A stretch of 16,532 nucleotides of DNA from an uncultured Eubacteriales bacterium (GTDB lineage: Bacteria > Bacillota > Clostridia > Oscillospirales > Oscillospiraceae), in NCBI GenBank assembly GCA_900320765.1, contig ONTN01000011.1, forward strand, positions 1 to 16,532. Reading direction: 5' to 3'. Below the pieces are notes generated by a model. It was given only the letters and a program-made list of their open reading frames with translations, had not been told where the DNA came from and did not search any database. How positions within the stretch are numbered: position 1 is the stretch's first letter; the number at the start of each line of letters is the position of its first letter. A program made the position numbers and the translations under genes. Shown piece after piece: positions 14,685 to 16,532 of the stretch.

Positions 14685-15701
14685 TTATTTTATAAACTCC
14701 TCAAAGAAGCGGATATTTTCAGGCTCGGGCTTAAGCTCTCCGATCTCTTCTTTCCTAACGACCTCAGCGATACGGTCGTTAATTGGCGTAGGAACTCCGT
14801 ATTTTCTTCCGAACTCGGATACTACTCCGTTTATAGCGCCTATCTCACAGGGCTTTCCGTTCCTTATATCCTGGAGCATCGACGGCACGATATTTACGTG
14901 CTTTTTCATTGCAATAGGCACGAGCAGCTCGGATATTGCCCGCTTAACCGGGCTCTTATAATAGAAAAGCTTCGTTATATCCTTGCCCTGTACCGGCGCA
15001 AACTCCGCGCCCGAGGCGCGGCCGACGTCGATGCACTCCTTCATACAGCGAACCGCCACCTTACGCGGAAGCTTCTTTCCGCTCACGTCGCCAAAGGTGC
15101 CGCCCAGCGCCGTCCCAAGTCCGGAATACGTGGCGTTTATAAGGAGCTTGGACCATCTCGCGCCGATGAGATTTTCCTCGATATGCACGGGGCACATCTT
15201 TTCAAGAAGTCCTTTGACCTCCTCTAACTTCTCGTTGGAGATGCCCTTCATCCCGCCCATATGGAAGGAGAGGCTATCCGGCTCGCTTGTCAGGACGCAT
15301 TCGCCGGGCTTTGACAGGGTCGCGCCCCACTCGACTACGCAGCCGATAGTGCGCTCCTCCCCGATAACCTCGGCGATTCCCGGCTCGGGGATCCCGTTCT
15401 GCAGCGTAACGATAACGCCGTTCTCTGATAAAAGCGGCTTTAAAAATGCCACCACCTCAGAATTATGGAGCTGCTTCGTCATCAAAAAGATAACGTCGTA
15501 CGGCCCCTCCATCTCATTTGGAAGAATTGCTTTAACGGGAACTGTCATATCGACCGTTCCGGTTATGTGTGCTCCGTTCTTGCGCAGCGCCTCTACGTGC
15601 GCTTTGTTGCGGTTTACAAGCTCGACGGGCACGCCGTTTTTTGTCATATAGGCTCCGAGAACCGTACCGAGGGAACCGGCGCCGTAAATCGCGCATTTCA
15701 T
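14685..15701 (-). CDS. panE: Ketopantoate reductase family (PanE/ApbA)
   Basis: This 338-residue NADPH-dependent oxidoreductase is expected to reduce 2-dehydropantoate to pantoate in CoA synthesis. Residues 3-16 form the Rossmann GxGxxG motif (AIYGAGSLGTVLG), with VNRN at strand two. TLQNGIPEPG is the conserved loop, and RWSKLLINATYSGLGTAL holds the likely catalytic K185 and N189. The C-terminal helical domain has the INGVVSEFGRKYGVPTPIND block with PTP, typical of the family. The paralogous group is broad, so the exact substrate is not certain. It lies 17 bases after the channel gene. Confidence 0.88.
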   Translation of the reverse strand: MKCAIYGAGSLGTVLGAYMTKNGVPVELVNRNKAHVEALRKNGAHITGTVDMTVPVKAILPNEMEGPYDVIFLMTKQLHNSEVVAFLKPLLSENGVIVTLQNGIPEPGIAEVIGEERTIGCVVEWGATLSKPGECVLTSEPDSLSFHMGGMKGISNEKLEEVKGLLEKMCPVHIEENLIGARWSKLLINATYSGLGTALGGTFGDVSGKKLPRKVAVRCMKECIDVGRASGAEFAPVQGKDITKLFYYKSPVKRAISELLVPIAMKKHVNIVPSMLQDIRNGKPCEIGAINGVVSEFGRKYGVPTPINDRIAEVVRKEEIGELKPEPENIRFFEEFIK

Positions 15702-15718
15702 CTTTATTCCGCCCCTTC

Positions 15719-16327
15719 TCAGTTAGTTAGCTTTCTTATAAATATCGCGCCGAGCGAGTTTCCGAGCGTTACCTCAAGTAGGAAAAGAGCAATCTTCGGA
15801 AGCTCCTCTATTCCGCTTATTCCAATGGCGCAATAAACCATATCGGCAATACTGTGCTCAAAGCCGGCAAGGATAAAAACGGTCACGCAGAATATTATGC
15901 CGACAACTCCGCTTACGGAGTGCGGATGCTCCCTATGGTTATGCACGGCAATATACATTAAAATGCCGCAGAAGAACGACAGTATCAGCGACTTAAAGAA
16001 GCCGAGCTCGAGCTTCACTTGCAGCATAGCGGCGGCCGTATCGTGAAGCGCAGGCCTTGCTATTCTCACGAGAGCTCCTGCGATCACAGCTCCGCAGAGG
16101 TTGCCGAGCCAGACAAGAAGATAGAAGAGCTTATCCTTATCCTCCAGTATATACCCTATTTTACCGGTATAGAGGTTCATTCCGAAAAAGCAAATGCTCA
16201 AAAGTCCCACACCGAAAAGGACAGCGCCCACGATCTTGTTCTCAGAGGCAAGATATATCGTGCCTCCTACGCCGATAAGCATTCCGGCGGCGACAGCCTT
16301 CTTAATCGTATCTATCATCTTTTTCAC
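15719..16327 (-). CDS. Short formate/nitrite transporter-family channel
   Basis: This 202-residue membrane protein has six hydrophobic segments at about 11-29, 32-50, 67-88, 109-128, 138-157 and 179-197. It carries the FNT hallmarks: the half-helix break NLYTGKIGYI, the LGNLCGAVIAG helix, AGFEHSIADMVY with the pore histidine H158, and LGNSLGAIFI. FNT channels pass small monovalent anions such as formate, nitrite or hydrosulfide; which one is not readable here. It is shorter than E. coli FocA but resembles a compact Firmicutes subgroup. The GTG at 16327 overlaps the asnA stop (GTGA); ATG at 16318 is an alternative. Confidence 0.85.
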   Translation of the reverse strand: MKKMIDTIKKAVAAGMLIGVGGTIYLASENKIVGAVLFGVGLLSICFFGMNLYTGKIGYILEDKDKLFYLLVWLGNLCGAVIAGALVRIARPALHDTAAAMLQVKLELGFFKSLILSFFCGILMYIAVHNHREHPHSVSGVVGIIFCVTVFILAGFEHSIADMVYCAIGISGIEELPKIALFLLEVTLGNSLGAIFIRKLTN

Positions 16328-16532
16328 AGCAGCGTTATCCCCGCTTTTTCACATTCGTCGATCGTTTCCCTGTTCCAGAGGCTCGCCTGTACCTCGCCGA
16401 TATGGCAGGCGCCGAGAAGCAGCATACAGAGCCTCGACTGGCCTATACCTCCGCCTATCGACTGAGGAAGCTCGCCGGCAAGGAGCATCTTATGGAACAT
16501 CAGGTTCTTTCTCTCCTCGCAGCCGGCCTCAC
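16324..16532 (-). CDS. asnA: Aspartate-ammonia ligase, C-terminal part
   Basis: Only the last 68 codons are in the window; the gene continues past the right edge. The hallmark GELPQSIGGGIGQSRLCMLLLGACHIGEVQASLW matches the end of AsnA over two short blocks (SIGGGIGQSR and HIGEVQ), which close the active site of this class II synthetase-like fold. AsnA makes asparagine from aspartate, ATP and free ammonia. Its TGA overlaps the start of the channel gene. The identification is firm for family, although the fragment is short. Confidence 0.93.
   Translation of the reverse strand, partial: EAGCEERKNLMFHKMLLAGELPQSIGGGIGQSRLCMLLLGACHIGEVQASLWNRETIDECEKAGITLL

Noticed and set aside
14160..15227. Plus-strand open frame of 355 codons
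   Set aside because: It lies opposite the well-supported phosphatase and PanE-family genes, has no recognisable domain and is a frame shadow.
1..16532. CRISPR array, insertion sequence, prophage or integrase
   Set aside because: No regularly spaced repeats and no transposase, integrase or phage structural genes were seen; the lysozyme domain alone does not make a prophage.

Overview
The window looks like chromosomal DNA of a Gram-positive anaerobe of the class Clostridia, most likely a gut-type Oscillospiraceae relative. The reasons are the dprA-topA-trmFO order, plsX-rnc followed by an Elp3-like radical SAM gene, an S-layer-homology (SLH) surface protein, AGGAGG-type ribosome sites and roughly balanced base composition. 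This placement is an inference from gene content and style, not a database match. Every gene I accept lies on the minus strand, so transcription runs from high to low coordinates. No stretch over 300 bases lacks a gene.

Right end (about 16532 to 14685): the 3' end of ammonia-dependent asparagine synthetase (asnA), a short formate/nitrite-type channel overlapping it by 4 bases, and a ketopantoate-reductase-family gene. Next (14657 to 10635) is a signalling cassette: a membrane-anchored HAMP/PP2C (SpoIIE-type) phosphatase, an RsbW-like GHKL kinase, an unrecognised protein with a degenerate GHKL-like look, and a STAS anti-sigma-factor antagonist. It is followed after 26 bases by a secreted lysozyme-SLH protein and a strong intrinsic terminator. 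Together these look like a partner-switching circuit whose last gene acts on the cell wall.

Middle (10566 to 9782): a well-formed promoter drives a DIP1984-family gene. Behind it is a 225-base gap holding an RNA with a D-arm-like hairpin, a GC hairpin and a perfect tRNA T-arm, but no recognisable acceptor or anticodon stem.

Left half (9781 to 844): a tightly packed housekeeping run of SIMPL-domain protein, TrmH-family rRNA methyltransferase, dprA, topA, trmFO, plsX, rnc and radical SAM protein. Most junctions are 4-base overlaps or gaps under 30 bases.

Left edge (765 to 1): a good promoter and ribosome site start what begins as yajC, but after about 60 codons the frame continues without interruption into the helicase part of PriA. 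This YajC-PriA chimera is the most striking feature here. A second anomaly of the same kind is in the PP2C phosphatase, where about 80 residues, including the NAGH and TDG motifs, are missing across an EEMF/ELFG-type repeat. Both could be real recombination or assembly joins; raw reads would decide.
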